This document shows positions 34,389 through 43,132 of a DNA stretch of 64,000 bases, piece after piece (the first letter of the stretch is position 1; every line of letters begins with the position of its first letter). The notes below the pieces were generated by a model. The model was not told where the DNA came from and did not search any database. It saw nothing but the letters and a program-made list of their open reading frames with translations. The DNA is from Microbacterium oxydans (GTDB lineage: Bacteria > Actinomycetota > Actinomycetes > Actinomycetales > Microbacteriaceae): the NCBI RefSeq assembly GCF_006540085.1, contig NZ_BJOG01000007.1:182422-246421 (forward strand). Direction: 5' to 3'. Made by a program: the position numbers and the translations under genes.

Positions 34389-35912
34389 ATGATGCTCTCC
34401 GAGGTCGTCTCCACGGCAGAAGAGGTCTCCGCCACGGCGTCCCGCCTCACGAAGATCGATGCCCTCGCACGGCTGCTGGCGAGTTCCGCAGCGGACGAGC
34501 TCCCAGCCGTCATGGGGCTCCTGCTGGCCGCTCCGCGCCAGGGACGGCTCGGCGTCGGTTGGCGGGGACTCGCCGCCATCGAGATCACGCATGCGGAAGA
34601 TCCCACCCTCACGGTGAGCGACGTCGATGCCTCACTCACCGCCCTCGCCGCCGCCTCCGGATCAGGCTCCGCGGCAGCCCGCACCGGGATCCTCGGCGAG
34701 CTCGGCTCGCGAGCGACGGCCGCCGAGTGGGACTTCCTCGTCCGCGCCATGCTCGGCGAGCTTCGCACCGGGGCATTGTCCGGCGTCCTTCTCGACGCGG
34801 TCGCGAAAGCGTCCGACCGGCCACTCTCCCTCGTGCGCCGCGCCGCCATGCTCTCCGGCGATCTCGGCGAGACCGCTCGTGTCGCCCTCACCGAAGACGC
34901 AGACGCGCTGGACGCGGTCGGCCTCGAAGTCGGTCGCCCTGTCCTTCCCATGCTCGCCTCCACCGCGGCGACGCCATCGGCTGCACTCGAGATCACCGGC
35001 ACGGCGTCGGTGGAGTACAAGCTCGACGGTGCTCGCATCCAGGTGCACCGTCACGGCGACGACGTCGGCGTCTACACGCGGAGCCTGGCCGACATCACCC
35101 ACCGCGTACCGGAACTCGTCGAGATCGTGCGCGCTCTCCCCGTGGACGATGTCATCCTCGACGGCGAGACGCTGTCGCTCGACGAAGACGGTGGGCCCAG
35201 GCCCTTCCAGGAGACGATGTCGAGGTTCGGTGCCGATGCCTCCCGCGAACTGGTGCTGCGGCCATGGTTCTTCGACGTGCTGCACGTGGACGGACGCGAC
35301 CTGATCGACGAGCCGCTCTCGATCCGCCTCGCCGAGCTCGAGCGCGTGGCCGGCGACTGGCGGATGCCCGGCATCGTGACCGACGACCCGGATGCCGCGG
35401 AGCAGCTGTCGCACGAAGCCCTCGCCGCCGGCCATGAAGGCGTGGTGGTCAAGGGTCTCGACGCCCCCTACGCCGCCGGCCGTCGGGGCAAGTCCTGGGT
35501 CAAGGTCAAGCCCGTGCTGACCTTCGATCTCGTCGTGCTCGGCGCGGAGTGGGGTTCGGGCCGCCGCCGGGGATGGCTGTCGAACCTGCACCTGGGTGCG
35601 CGCGACCCCGACGGCGAGTTCGGCGACGCCGGGGAATTCGTCATGGTGGGCAAGACCTTCAAGGGCCTCACCGACGAGCTGCTGCGCTGGCAGACCGAGG
35701 AGTTCCCCGAGCATGAGACCCACCGCACGGCGTCGACCGTGTTCCTGCGCCCCGATGTCGTGGTCGAGATCGCCATCGACGGCGTGCAGCGCTCTCCGCG
35801 GTATCCGGGAGGTGTCGCGCTGCGTTTCGCCCGGGTGAAGGGCTATCGGCCCGACAAGTCGCCGGCCGAAGCCGACACGATCCAGACGCTGCGCTCCCTG
35901 CTGCGCGGCTGA
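34389..35912 (+). CDS. ligB: ATP-dependent DNA ligase (LigB type)
   Basis: 507 residues, the same size as mycobacterial LigB. An N-terminal helical DNA-binding domain (about 1-200) is followed by the nucleotidyltransferase domain with adenylated Lys211 in EYKLDGARIQVHR, then EFVMVGKTFKGLTDELL and a C-terminal OB domain with FLRPDVVVEIAIDGVQ. It seals nicks with ATP; the essential NAD-dependent ligase is presumably elsewhere. Two adjacent ATGs at 34389 and 34392; GGAG lies just before them. Confidence 0.92.
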   Translation: MMLSEVVSTAEEVSATASRLTKIDALARLLASSAADELPAVMGLLLAAPRQGRLGVGWRGLAAIEITHAEDPTLTVSDVDASLTALAAASGSGSAAARTGILGELGSRATAAEWDFLVRAMLGELRTGALSGVLLDAVAKASDRPLSLVRRAAMLSGDLGETARVALTEDADALDAVGLEVGRPVLPMLASTAATPSAALEITGTASVEYKLDGARIQVHRHGDDVGVYTRSLADITHRVPELVEIVRALPVDDVILDGETLSLDEDGGPRPFQETMSRFGADASRELVLRPWFFDVLHVDGRDLIDEPLSIRLAELERVAGDWRMPGIVTDDPDAAEQLSHEALAAGHEGVVVKGLDAPYAAGRRGKSWVKVKPVLTFDLVVLGAEWGSGRRRGWLSNLHLGARDPDGEFGDAGEFVMVGKTFKGLTDELLRWQTEEFPEHETHRTASTVFLRPDVVVEIAIDGVQRSPRYPGGVALRFARVKGYRPDKSPAEADTIQTLRSLLRG

Positions 35913-35955
35913 CGAACCACGCGAGTCAGACGGACCGCGTCCAGGCCGACGGCAT

Positions 35956-36465
35956 TCAGGCCGACGGGGCGAGTCCCAGGTCCTCTTCCCGCACGGTGCC
36001 GCGGAACGACCACGGGAAGTTGATCCAGAGGTCGGTGTCCTTCCATGCGAAGTCGGGCTGGATGATCGTGGAGGGCTTGGTGTAGATCGTGACCGACCGC
36101 ACATCGGCGCCCTTGTCCTTCAGCAGCTGCACGGCCAGGGCGAGCGTGCGTCCGGAGTCGGCGACGTCGTCGACCAGCAGCACGCGGCGGCCATCGAGGT
36201 ACGCCATGTCGAGCTCGGGAGGCAGCACCTCGGGCGCGTCGAGCACCGTGCCGATGCCGGTGTAGAACTCGACGTTGATGGCGCCGCAGTTCTTCGCGCC
36301 CAGCCCGTAGGCGATCGCCCCTGCCGGGAGCAGGCCGCCCCGGGCGATGGCGACGACGACCTCCGGCATGAAGCCGCTGTCCAGGATGCTTCGTGCCAGA
36401 TCGCGCGTCGCCTCCCCGAAGCCGTCCCAGGTGAGTGTCTCGCGCTCGATCTCCGCATCAGTCAT
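35956..36465 (-). CDS. Phosphoribosyltransferase-domain protein
   Basis: 169 residues of the type I PRTase fold, with the PRPP loop VLLVDDVADSGRTLALA at about 95-111 and AIARGGLLPAGAIAYGLG earlier. Such stand-alone enzymes resemble hypoxanthine or xanthine phosphoribosyltransferases of purine salvage, but the hood region that selects the base cannot be read confidently. Start at 36465 (MTDAEIERE) has GGGAG about 10 bases upstream; the longer frame crosses the divergent promoter. It diverges from the ThDP enzyme with its folded leader. Confidence 0.83.
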   Translation of the reverse strand: MTDAEIERETLTWDGFGEATRDLARSILDSGFMPEVVVAIARGGLLPAGAIAYGLGAKNCGAINVEFYTGIGTVLDAPEVLPPELDMAYLDGRRVLLVDDVADSGRTLALAVQLLKDKGADVRSVTIYTKPSTIIQPDFAWKDTDLWINFPWSFRGTVREEDLGLAPSA

Positions 36466-36504
36466 TCCTGCATTCTCCCGCATCTCTGCGGGCCCGCTCG
36501 CCGA

Positions 36505-36510
36505 TAGACT
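36505..36510 (+). promoter_or_regulatory. -10 element TAGACT of the ThDP-enzyme gene
   Basis: TAGACT fits the actinobacterial TANNNT pattern and lies about 120 bases before the ATG at 36629. It would start transcription just before the folded leader. No clear -35 was seen. Confidence 0.5.
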
Positions 36511-36516
36511 GAGCTG

Positions 36517-36628
36517 GTCCGGCCAGGCCGGTGCCTGAAAAAGAGGCACGAAGCACTTCGCGAAGACGCGGAGGCGAGACACATACGGATCCCGCAGTTC
36601 CTCCGTCCCTGTCTCGAAAGGCTTTCCC
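36517..36628 (+). ncRNA. Strongly folded 5' leader of the ThDP enzyme, possible riboswitch
   Basis: Three consecutive stems can be drawn. GTGCCT (36531-36536) pairs with AGGCAC (36544-36549) around GAAAAAG. CTTCGCGAAG (36556-36565) is self-complementary. CGAGACA (36575-36581) pairs with TGTCTCG (36610-36616), with ACGGA (36585-36589) pairing inside to TCCGT (36602-36606). The last stem ends exactly at the GAAAGG ribosome site 7 bases before the ATG. No TPP, SAM, ZTP or ykkC consensus was recognised. Cis regulation is inferred from the structure. Confidence 0.5.
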
Positions 36629-38278
36629 ATGCCCTCCGTGTCCGCCCATGTCGCCCTCACCCTCGCCCAGCACATCGATGCCGTCTTCGGGGTGATGGGC
36701 AACGGCAACGCCTACTTCCTCGACGCGATCGAGACGCAGACGGATGCGGTGTTCACCGCCGTCCGTCACGAGCAGGGTGCTGTGGTCGCAGCCGACGCCC
36801 ACTTCCGCACCTCGGGTCGCATCGCCGCAGGCACCTCGACGTACGGAGCCGGCTTCACGAACACGCTGACCGCCCTCGCCGAGGCCGTGCAGGCGCGGGT
36901 GCCTCTGGTGCTGGTCGTCGGCGATGAGCCCACGTCCGGCCCCCGCCCGTGGGACGTCGATCAGATCGCCCTCGCCTCGGCCGTCGGCGCCCGCACCTAT
37001 ACGGTCGGACGGGCCGACGCCGCCGCCACCACGGTCATCGCGATCGAGCACGCCCTCACGTACCGGGTGCCCGTCGTCCTCGCGATCCCCTATGACGTCG
37101 CAGCGCTCGAAGCCGGTGAGGTGCCGGAGGCCCCCTCACCCCGGATCCCGGCCCCGCTCGCCCCTCGCGGCGAATTCGCCGATGCGATGCTCGACGAGAT
37201 CGCCACCGCCCTGGCCGGGGCAGAGCGCCCGTTCCTGCTCGCCGGTCGCGGCGCGTGGCTGTCCGGTGCGAGCACCGCGCTGGGAGAGCTGGCCGCGGCC
37301 ACCGGCGCTCTCACCGCCTCTTCCGCTTTGGGCCGCGGAGTGTTCCCCGACACCAGGTACGACCTCGGTGTGACCGGTGGCTTCGGGGCGGACGGAGCGA
37401 TGGAGCTCGTGCGATCTGCAGACGTCGCCGTCGTCTTCGGAGCGGGCTTGAACCAGTTCACGATGCGTTTCGGCGACCTGTTCGCGCCGGGGACCCGGGT
37501 CTTCCAGATCGACATCGCGGCGGCGGCGACGCACGCCCACGTCGGAGGCTTCGTCCGTGCGGACGCCCGTCTCGCCGCGGAAGAGCTCGTGGCGCGGATC
37601 GGAGACGCCGGCTCGGCGCATTCCTGGCGCGAGAGCGTGGACGTGGCGGCCGCACGCACCTACGACCGCGGCGACGACCTAGCCCCCGACGGGCGTCTCG
37701 ACCCGCGCTCCGCCGCTCGTCGCATCGCCGAGCTGCTGCCGGAAGACCGCGTCGTGGTGTCGGACGGTGGGCACTTCATCGGGTGGGCGAACATGTACTG
37801 GCCGGTCGCCGCCCCCGACCGCATGATGATGGTCGGCACCGCTTTCCAGTCGATCGGGCTCGGTTGGCCGAGCGTGGTCGGGGCCGCTCTCGCGCGCCGC
37901 GAGTCCACCGTGGTACTCACCTCCGGCGACGGCGGCGGGCTGATGGCCATCGCTGATCTGGAGTCGGCCGTCCGGGCGGCTGGAGGACGCGGCATGGCGG
38001 TGGTCTGGAACGACGCGGCCTACGGAGCCGAGGTCAACCTCTACGGTCTCAAGGGACTGGCGGAAGGACCGATGCGCATCCCCGAGGTCGATTTCGCCGC
38101 GTTCGGTGCGGCCGTCGGCGCAGAGGGCGTCGTGGTGCGCACGCTCTCCGATCTCGACCGTCTCGCCAACTGGGTCGAGGAGGACCCGTCCTCACGGCCC
38201 TTCCTGCTTCTCGATCTGCGCGTCTCGGGCGATGTGATCGCGCCGTACCAGCAGGAGATCATCCGCGTGAACTCCTGA
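36629..38278 (+). CDS. ThDP-binding enzyme of the acetolactate synthase-like family
   Basis: 549 residues with the three-domain layout of pyruvate-oxidase/acetolactate-synthase enzymes: an N-terminal pyrimidine domain with catalytic Glu48 (VRHEQGAV), a central Rossmann-like domain, and a C-terminal ThDP domain with GDGGGLMAIADLESAV followed by NDAAYGAEV. Substrate not identifiable; it is neither a clear IlvB (no regulatory subunit gene nearby) nor clearly an oxalyl-CoA or benzoylformate decarboxylase. GAAAGG lies 7 bases before the ATG, at the foot of a leader hairpin. A terminator shared with the next gene follows. Confidence 0.82.
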   Translation: MPSVSAHVALTLAQHIDAVFGVMGNGNAYFLDAIETQTDAVFTAVRHEQGAVVAADAHFRTSGRIAAGTSTYGAGFTNTLTALAEAVQARVPLVLVVGDEPTSGPRPWDVDQIALASAVGARTYTVGRADAAATTVIAIEHALTYRVPVVLAIPYDVAALEAGEVPEAPSPRIPAPLAPRGEFADAMLDEIATALAGAERPFLLAGRGAWLSGASTALGELAAATGALTASSALGRGVFPDTRYDLGVTGGFGADGAMELVRSADVAVVFGAGLNQFTMRFGDLFAPGTRVFQIDIAAAATHAHVGGFVRADARLAAEELVARIGDAGSAHSWRESVDVAAARTYDRGDDLAPDGRLDPRSAARRIAELLPEDRVVVSDGGHFIGWANMYWPVAAPDRMMMVGTAFQSIGLGWPSVVGAALARRESTVVLTSGDGGGLMAIADLESAVRAAGGRGMAVVWNDAAYGAEVNLYGLKGLAEGPMRIPEVDFAAFGAAVGAEGVVVRTLSDLDRLANWVEEDPSSRPFLLLDLRVSGDVIAPYQQEIIRVNS

Positions 38279-38301
38279 CGTCGCGGGACAGTCGGAAACG
38301 C

Positions 38302-38341
38302 GAGGGGGTCGGCACGACGCGAACGTCGTGCCGACCCCCTC
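38302..38341. terminator. Strong bidirectional terminator
   Basis: An 18-bp perfect stem (38302-38319 with 38324-38341) closed by a CGAA tetraloop, between the convergent ThDP-enzyme and EEP genes. The stem includes GAGGGGGTCGG and CCGACCCCCTC. It is the clearest terminator in the window. Confidence 0.9.
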
Positions 38342-38367
38342 GTCGCACCCGAGCGTCGTTCAGTCGA

Positions 38368-40308
38368 TCACCCGAGACGCCGGCGCCTGCGCGCGATGCC
38401 GAGGCCCGCTCCGACTGCCAGCAGCAGCACCCCGGCGAGGAGGAACGGGACGCTGTCGGCTCCTGTCGCGGCGAGGTCGCCGTTGCTCGTCGTGCCGGGG
38501 CCGGAACCCGCGTTCCCCGACCCGTCGGCGGGAGCACCACCCGGAGCACCACCGGGAGTGCCTCCGCCTGGGGTGCCGCCGCCGGGAGGTGTGCCACCGG
38601 GCGCAGCCGTGACGGCGATCGCCGCCGTCGTCTCCACGCCGTCCGGGTCGATGAGCACGATGCTGTGGGCGCCGGGTTTCGTATCGGCCGGAACGGTCAC
38701 GGTCACGCGGAACCCGCCGGTCGCGTCCGTCGTCACGGCACCGAGCGGAACCGGCGTCGAACGCAGCTCGATCCGCAGCGCTGTGGCGGCGCGGAAGCCG
38801 GCGCCGGAGATCGTGATCGCATCGCCCGCGGCGACCGATGCCGAAGCGAGCGTCACGGTCGGCTGCTCGGGCTCAGGCGTCGTGCACCCGCCGCCGCAGA
38901 CGGTGAAGTTCGCCAGCACCGCCTTGTGGTCGGAGGGCCAGACGGCATCCGGCGTCAGGATCTCATCGGCACTGTCGTCGACGACACGCTGATTGCGCAC
39001 GATCGTCGACTGCGGTCCCACCACGCTCGCTCCGTCGATCGACAGTCGCTCGTCCGGCGTGGCGAAGACGTAATCGATGCGGTCGCGCTCATCGGCGTCG
39101 GGAGCCCAGGTCAGAGATGACGTGGGGAACAGAGGATTGTCCGACGGCCACGTGAAGCCCGGATTCGCCGCGGGATCGGGATGCACGGTGCGGAAGGCAT
39201 CGACCAGTCCCCCGTCGAGCAGCGTCTGCGTCGTCTGCCAGGGAACGACGACGCCGTTGTGGTCGAACAGCTCGGCTGTCGCCGCGGTCCAGTCCTGCGA
39301 CGGCGGCTCGTTGAAGTCGCCGCCCACGATGGCGATCCGTCCAGTCGTGCGCTCTGCGGCGATGTCGGCGAGCAGCTCGGCAGCGGCGGCCGGTCGGCCC
39401 GACTGCGCGTTCGCCGCCAGGATGGCCTCGACGTCGGTCACCGGGGCGTCGAGCTTGTTCCAGGTGTTCCACCCGGCCGGCCAGTCGCCGTGGATCTCCC
39501 CGCCGTAGCCGCGCGGGAGGTACGTGGTGTACCAGCGGTACTCCAGGTGGCCGCCGTACACCACGACCTCCGATCCGTTCACGTCGAGAACCGCCTTCGA
39601 CCACCAGCGGCCGATCGTGTCGGTGGAGACGATCGGGTAGCGCGAGACGATCCCGGTGTCGGTCGCCGTGAGGTGCTGGTAGCCGAGCAGTGCGGCGACC
39701 TGAGCGGGCGCCTGACCCACTTCGGGGAGGAACGTCACGTCGGCGTCGGTCTGCGTGATGACATCGGCGATCTGACGCGCACCGTCGGCCACCTGGGTGC
39801 CCCCGTGCCAGACGTTGAAGGTGAGCACGTTCAGGCCGCTCTTCCCTCCGACCTCGGGCTTCGGGGCGGCCGGGGCGACCGGCTGCGCCTCCTCGTCCGT
39901 GACGGTGAGATCGATCGGCCCGGCCAGCACCGTGTAGCCGTCGTCTTCGAGGAGGTAGACGTCGTACTCGCCCGCCCCCATCGTCGCCGAGTTGCGGGTC
40001 CAGCCGTCCCGACGCGAGGCGTTCCACGTGACCTGGCCGGTCTGGTCTGCGACGTATCGCCAGTCGAGGGATGCCGGACCGCCGGGCACCGCGCCGTCAC
40101 GATAGATCCCGATCCAGTTGCGATCGTGGACCGCCGAGCCGGCGTCGAACGAGAACGTGACCGTCTCGTCGACCCCGATGCGGGGCGTGTCCAGCGTGAG
40201 CATCCCTTCCGCCGCCTGAGCGGCGGGAACGACGAGGAGACCGGCGAGAACGATGCCGGTGCCGAGCAGGGCGAGGAGCCCCCGCTTCGGCCGAGTGGCG
40301 GAGGTCAT
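38368..40308 (-). CDS. Secreted, sortase-anchored endonuclease/exonuclease/phosphatase family protein
   Basis: 646 residues. A Sec signal peptide ends at AQA-AEG (about residue 34). A beta-rich domain (about 35-140) precedes the DNase I-like EEP domain (about 160-460), with NVLTFNVWHGG, VGGDFNEPPSQDW and WPSDHKAVLANF giving the metal and catalytic residues. An IPT/Ig-like domain (about 475-560) and a Gly/Pro repeat spacer follow. The C-terminus is a cell-wall sorting signal, LAATG with a hydrophobic segment and RRRRR. Likely a surface nuclease or phosphodiesterase. AAAGGA precedes the ATG; longer upstream frame is not coding. Confidence 0.88.
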   Translation of the reverse strand: MTSATRPKRGLLALLGTGIVLAGLLVVPAAQAAEGMLTLDTPRIGVDETVTFSFDAGSAVHDRNWIGIYRDGAVPGGPASLDWRYVADQTGQVTWNASRRDGWTRNSATMGAGEYDVYLLEDDGYTVLAGPIDLTVTDEEAQPVAPAAPKPEVGGKSGLNVLTFNVWHGGTQVADGARQIADVITQTDADVTFLPEVGQAPAQVAALLGYQHLTATDTGIVSRYPIVSTDTIGRWWSKAVLDVNGSEVVVYGGHLEYRWYTTYLPRGYGGEIHGDWPAGWNTWNKLDAPVTDVEAILAANAQSGRPAAAAELLADIAAERTTGRIAIVGGDFNEPPSQDWTAATAELFDHNGVVVPWQTTQTLLDGGLVDAFRTVHPDPAANPGFTWPSDNPLFPTSSLTWAPDADERDRIDYVFATPDERLSIDGASVVGPQSTIVRNQRVVDDSADEILTPDAVWPSDHKAVLANFTVCGGGCTTPEPEQPTVTLASASVAAGDAITISGAGFRAATALRIELRSTPVPLGAVTTDATGGFRVTVTVPADTKPGAHSIVLIDPDGVETTAAIAVTAAPGGTPPGGGTPGGGTPGGAPGGAPADGSGNAGSGPGTTSNGDLAATGADSVPFLLAGVLLLAVGAGLGIARRRRRLG

Positions 40309-40401
40309 GACGAGAAGGTCCTTTCGACGACGTGGCGCATCGAAAGCTACGGCCGCCGGATGACCGGACCGTGACCGTGAGGTGAATGGCAGAATCGGAC
40401 G

Positions 40402-40794
40402 ATGCCTGGTCTCCATCACGTCGAGCTGTGGATCGCCGACCTCGATGATGTGCGCGCGCAGTGGCGGTGGATCCTCGAGCGCGTGGGGTTCTCCCTGACG
40501 AGCGAATGGAGCGGCGGCGAGTCGTGGGCCGCAGGGGGCAGCTATCTCACGCTCACGATGTCTCCGAACCTGTCGAGCTCCGCGCACGACCGTCGACGCG
40601 CCGGCCTCAACCATCTGGCATTCCAGGGCGGTGATCGCACCGCGGTGGATGCGCTGATGGCCGAGGCCGAGCGCCACGGCTGGCGACCACTGTATGCGGA
40701 GCGCTACCCGCACGCCGGCGGCGACCAGCACTACGCGGGCTGGTTCGAGAACGCCTCCGGCTTCAAGATCGAAGTGGTCGCGGATCCGTCGTAG
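40402..40794 (+). CDS. VOC-superfamily (glyoxalase-like) protein
   Basis: 130 residues with one vicinal-oxygen-chelate domain: GLHHVELWIADLDDVRAQWR at the start, LNHLAFQGGDR in the middle and FENASGFKIEVVAD at the end, the usual His/Glu metal-ligand strands. Enzymes of this fold include glyoxalases, dioxygenases and resistance proteins; no specific group can be named. It starts 93 bases from the divergent EEP gene and converges on a second VOC gene. The ribosome site is weak. Confidence 0.8.
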   Translation: MPGLHHVELWIADLDDVRAQWRWILERVGFSLTSEWSGGESWAAGGSYLTLTMSPNLSSSAHDRRRAGLNHLAFQGGDRTAVDALMAEAERHGWRPLYAERYPHAGGDQHYAGWFENASGFKIEVVADPS

Positions 40795-40823
40795 CCGAGC
40801 CGGCCTGCTGCCGTGCCGGACCC

Positions 40824-41198
40824 CTAGGCGCCGTAGTCGGGCAGCTCCTGCAGCGTCCAGGTGTTCCCGTCGGGATCGTCGAACGACACGAACCGTCCCC
40901 AGTCGAGGTCCTGGACGCCACGGGCCTCGACGCCGAGCCCCTGCAGGTGCGCGAGCGCCTCGTCGGCATCGGGGACGACGACCTGGATCGAGTTCTGCTG
41001 TCCCGGCTCGAGCTCGATGCCCAGCCCGGTGCCGAACGCGATCGAGCAGGCGGACCCCGGCGGCGTCATCTGCACGAAGCGCAGCCCATCGACGGGCGTC
41101 TGGTCGTGATCGGGGGTGAATCCGATCCTCTCGTAGAACTCCTTGGACCGGTCCACATCGGTGACCGGCACGAAGATGAGTTCGATCTTCCAGTCCAT
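40824..41198 (-). CDS. VOC-superfamily protein
   Basis: 124 residues: IELIFVPVTDVDRSKEFYER at the start, RFVQMTPPGSACSIAFGTG, and a C-terminal FVSFDDPDGNTWTLQELP. The layout is that of single-domain glyoxalase/bleomycin-resistance-like proteins. GGAGGAG precedes the ATG at 41198; the long frame beyond it has no coding sign. It converges with another VOC gene at 40402-40794, from which it differs strongly. Substrate unknown. Confidence 0.83.
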   Translation of the reverse strand: MDWKIELIFVPVTDVDRSKEFYERIGFTPDHDQTPVDGLRFVQMTPPGSACSIAFGTGLGIELEPGQQNSIQVVVPDADEALAHLQGLGVEARGVQDLDWGRFVSFDDPDGNTWTLQELPDYGA

Positions 41199-41253
41199 CA
41201 CGCACTCCTCCTGTCGGGCTCCGTCGCCCGTCGGCACCCACGGTACGCGGGGC

Positions 41254-41330
41254 CACCGACACCGCAGAGACACCGACACTGCACAGTCGCCGATCGTGCA
41301 TGGACGCCGAGACCGCAAGGACACCGAGAC
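41254..41330. repeat. Degenerate CACCGA-type repeats in an intergenic gap
   Basis: CACCGACAC occurs at 41254 and 41271, and CGCAGAGACACCGACAC at 41263-41279 recurs as CGCAAGGACACCGAGAC at 41314-41330 (14 of 17 bases). A TGCAC/GTGCA dyad lies between. They are in the 161-base gap between the VOC gene and the response-regulator gene. Confidence 0.5.
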
Positions 41331-41359
41331 GCGGTGTGGAGCCGCCGCGAGCCTCGGCG

Positions 41360-41989
41360 TCAGATCCACCCCTTGTCGAGCGCGATGCGCACCGCCTGCG
41401 CACGATTGGCCGCACCGGTCTTGCCGATGGCAGCGGACAGGTGGTTGCGCACGGTGCCGGCCGACAGGAACACCTCGGCGGCGATGGCGGCCGCCGAGCG
41501 TCCGTCGGCGGCGAGTCGCAGCACCTGGCGTTCCCGGTCGCTCAGCGGATTCGCTCCGTCGAACAGGCCGTCGGCGGCGAGCTGCGGATCCAGCACCCGC
41601 AAACCCGAATGCACGCGGCGGACGGCGTCGGCGAGCGTCTCGGCGGGAGTGTCCTTCACGATGAATCCGCTCGCCCCGGAGTCCAACGCGGAGCGCAGAT
41701 AGCCCGGGCGTGCGAAGGTGGTCACCACGAGGACGCGCGTCCTCGTGCTCACCTGTCTGATCCGCCGCGTCGCCTCCACACCGTCCATGCCCGGCATCTG
41801 GATGTCCATCAGGCACACGTCGGGGTGCAGCTCCTCAGCGAGCCGCACGGCCTCCGCGCCGTCCGAGGCCATGCCGACCACGGTCAGGTCGGGCTCGAGG
41901 TCGAGCAGCGCACCGAGCGCACCACGCACGAGCGCCTGATCGTCGGCGATCAGCAATCGGATGGACCCATCGTCAGGCGCCGTCACCAT
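41360..41989 (-). CDS. LuxR/NarL-type response regulator
   Basis: 209 residues: a receiver domain with phospho-acceptor Asp62 ([12 protein letters not shown]), an acidic pair (ADDQ) and a switch Lys (FIVKDTPAE), then a C-terminal LuxR helix-turn-helix ([20 protein letters not shown], then [19 protein letters not shown]). GGAGGTGAC directly precedes the ATG. It overlaps the end of the histidine kinase gene by 7 bases, and the ABC genes precede it in the same operon, so it probably controls that transporter. Confidence 0.93.
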   Translation of the reverse strand: MVTAPDDGSIRLLIADDQALVRGALGALLDLEPDLTVVGMASDGAEAVRLAEELHPDVCLMDIQMPGMDGVEATRRIRQVSTRTRVLVVTTFARPGYLRSALDSGASGFIVKDTPAETLADAVRRVHSGLRVLDPQLAADGLFDGANPLSDRERQVLRLAADGRSAAAIAAEVFLSAGTVRNHLSAAIGKTGAANRAQAVRIALDKGWI

Positions 41990-43104
41990 GTCACCTCCAC
42001 GCGGGTTCCGTCCTTCTCGGTCGAGCCGAGGGCGAACGCCGCCCCCGCAGCCGCCGCGCGCTCCCGCATGCCGCGGATGCCGTTGCCCTCTGCGGTGGCG
42101 ATACCCGCGCCGATGCCCACTCCGTCGTCCTCCACGGCGAGCCGTCCCGGCCACAGGATGACCCGCACGGTGCGGGCACCCGAATGCCGCAGGACGTTGG
42201 TCGTCGCCTCGCGGAGGATCCAGCTCGCCGTGATGGCCTGCACCGGCGACAGCGCCTCCGGCTCCCCCTCGACCCGCAGCTCGATGTCCGCCGCGCGGAG
42301 CGAATCCCGCGAGGAAGCGAGCTGCTCGATGAGGGTGGTCGCCCGCGCGCCCGCGACCGTCGAGCGCACTCCGGCGATCGCCTCGGCCGTCAACCGCTCG
42401 ATGTCTGCGAGCTCGGCCCTGGCGCGTTCCGGGTCGGAGTCCATGAGCCTCCGTACCAGCTGCGCTTTGAGACCCACCACCGTCAGCGAATGCCCGATCA
42501 GATCGTGCACATCGCGGGCCACGGCTTCGCGTCCCTCGCTGGTCGCGAGCTCCAGACCGAGCCGCTCCGCCTCGGCCGAACGCAGGATGAGCCACGTCGA
42601 CACCGTGTTGACCACACCGAGCAGCGCGACGATCGCGAGCACCGACAGGTAGCTCAGCCCGCCCGGGAGCAGGAACACGCAGAGCGCCGTCACGGCGACC
42701 GCCGCGATGGTCGTGATCCAGTGCCATACGCGCGTCAGGCCGTAGGACGCGAACGACATGATGAAAGGCAGAAAGCTGAGCGCCGATCCGCCTTCGGCCG
42801 GCACCGAGACCAATGCGCAGACGATGAGCGCGGCGAACGTGGCCCACTGCCGCTTCGAGGGAGTGCGCCCCAGCCCGCCACCCCCGCGCATGCCGTGCAT
42901 GAACCCGGTGACGTACAGCACGACGAACGTCACCAGAGCGACCCATCCCCCGACCACCCAGGCGAGGGGCGCCTCGGAACCGAGCAGGGCGATCACGGGG
43001 TAGACGAGGAACACCAGCCAGACCACCGCCATCAGCCAGCCGAACCGCGCCCACGGGTCCTTTCCCGTGGCGCGGCTCGTCGTGCGCTTCTCGTGCGGGG
43101 TCAT
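41983..43104 (-). CDS. Membrane histidine kinase (DesK/NarL-type partner)
   Basis: 373 residues with about five to six membrane helices in the first 180 residues and no large extracytoplasmic domain. The HisKA_3 dimerisation segment carries the phospho-His in AVARDVHDLIGHSLTVVG, and the HATPase region has REATTNVLRHSGA, EDDGVGIGAG and GNGIRGMRERAAAAGA. This class senses membrane state or drugs. It follows the ABC permease by 28 bases and overlaps the regulator gene, a layout common for bacteriocin or lipid-targeting antibiotic resistance modules. Confidence 0.92.
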   Translation of the reverse strand: MTPHEKRTTSRATGKDPWARFGWLMAVVWLVFLVYPVIALLGSEAPLAWVVGGWVALVTFVVLYVTGFMHGMRGGGGLGRTPSKRQWATFAALIVCALVSVPAEGGSALSFLPFIMSFASYGLTRVWHWITTIAAVAVTALCVFLLPGGLSYLSVLAIVALLGVVNTVSTWLILRSAEAERLGLELATSEGREAVARDVHDLIGHSLTVVGLKAQLVRRLMDSDPERARAELADIERLTAEAIAGVRSTVAGARATTLIEQLASSRDSLRAADIELRVEGEPEALSPVQAITASWILREATTNVLRHSGARTVRVILWPGRLAVEDDGVGIGAGIATAEGNGIRGMRERAAAAGAAFALGSTEKDGTRVEVTW

Positions 43105-43132
43105 CCGTCCAACCTAGTGTCGCCGCGTGCCA

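Noticed and set aside
36517..36628. Leader considered as a TPP riboswitch because the gene encodes a ThDP enzyme
   Set aside because: The conserved TPP segments (CTGAGA with the ACCTGATCTGG-type 3' part) are not present as a set; only an unrelated CTGAG occurs near the -10.
41360..43054. A single 564-codon frame covering the response regulator and the opposite frame of the kinase
   Set aside because: Only the last 209 codons are a real domain set; the upstream part is the kinase gene read in another frame. A fused sensor-regulator is not supported.
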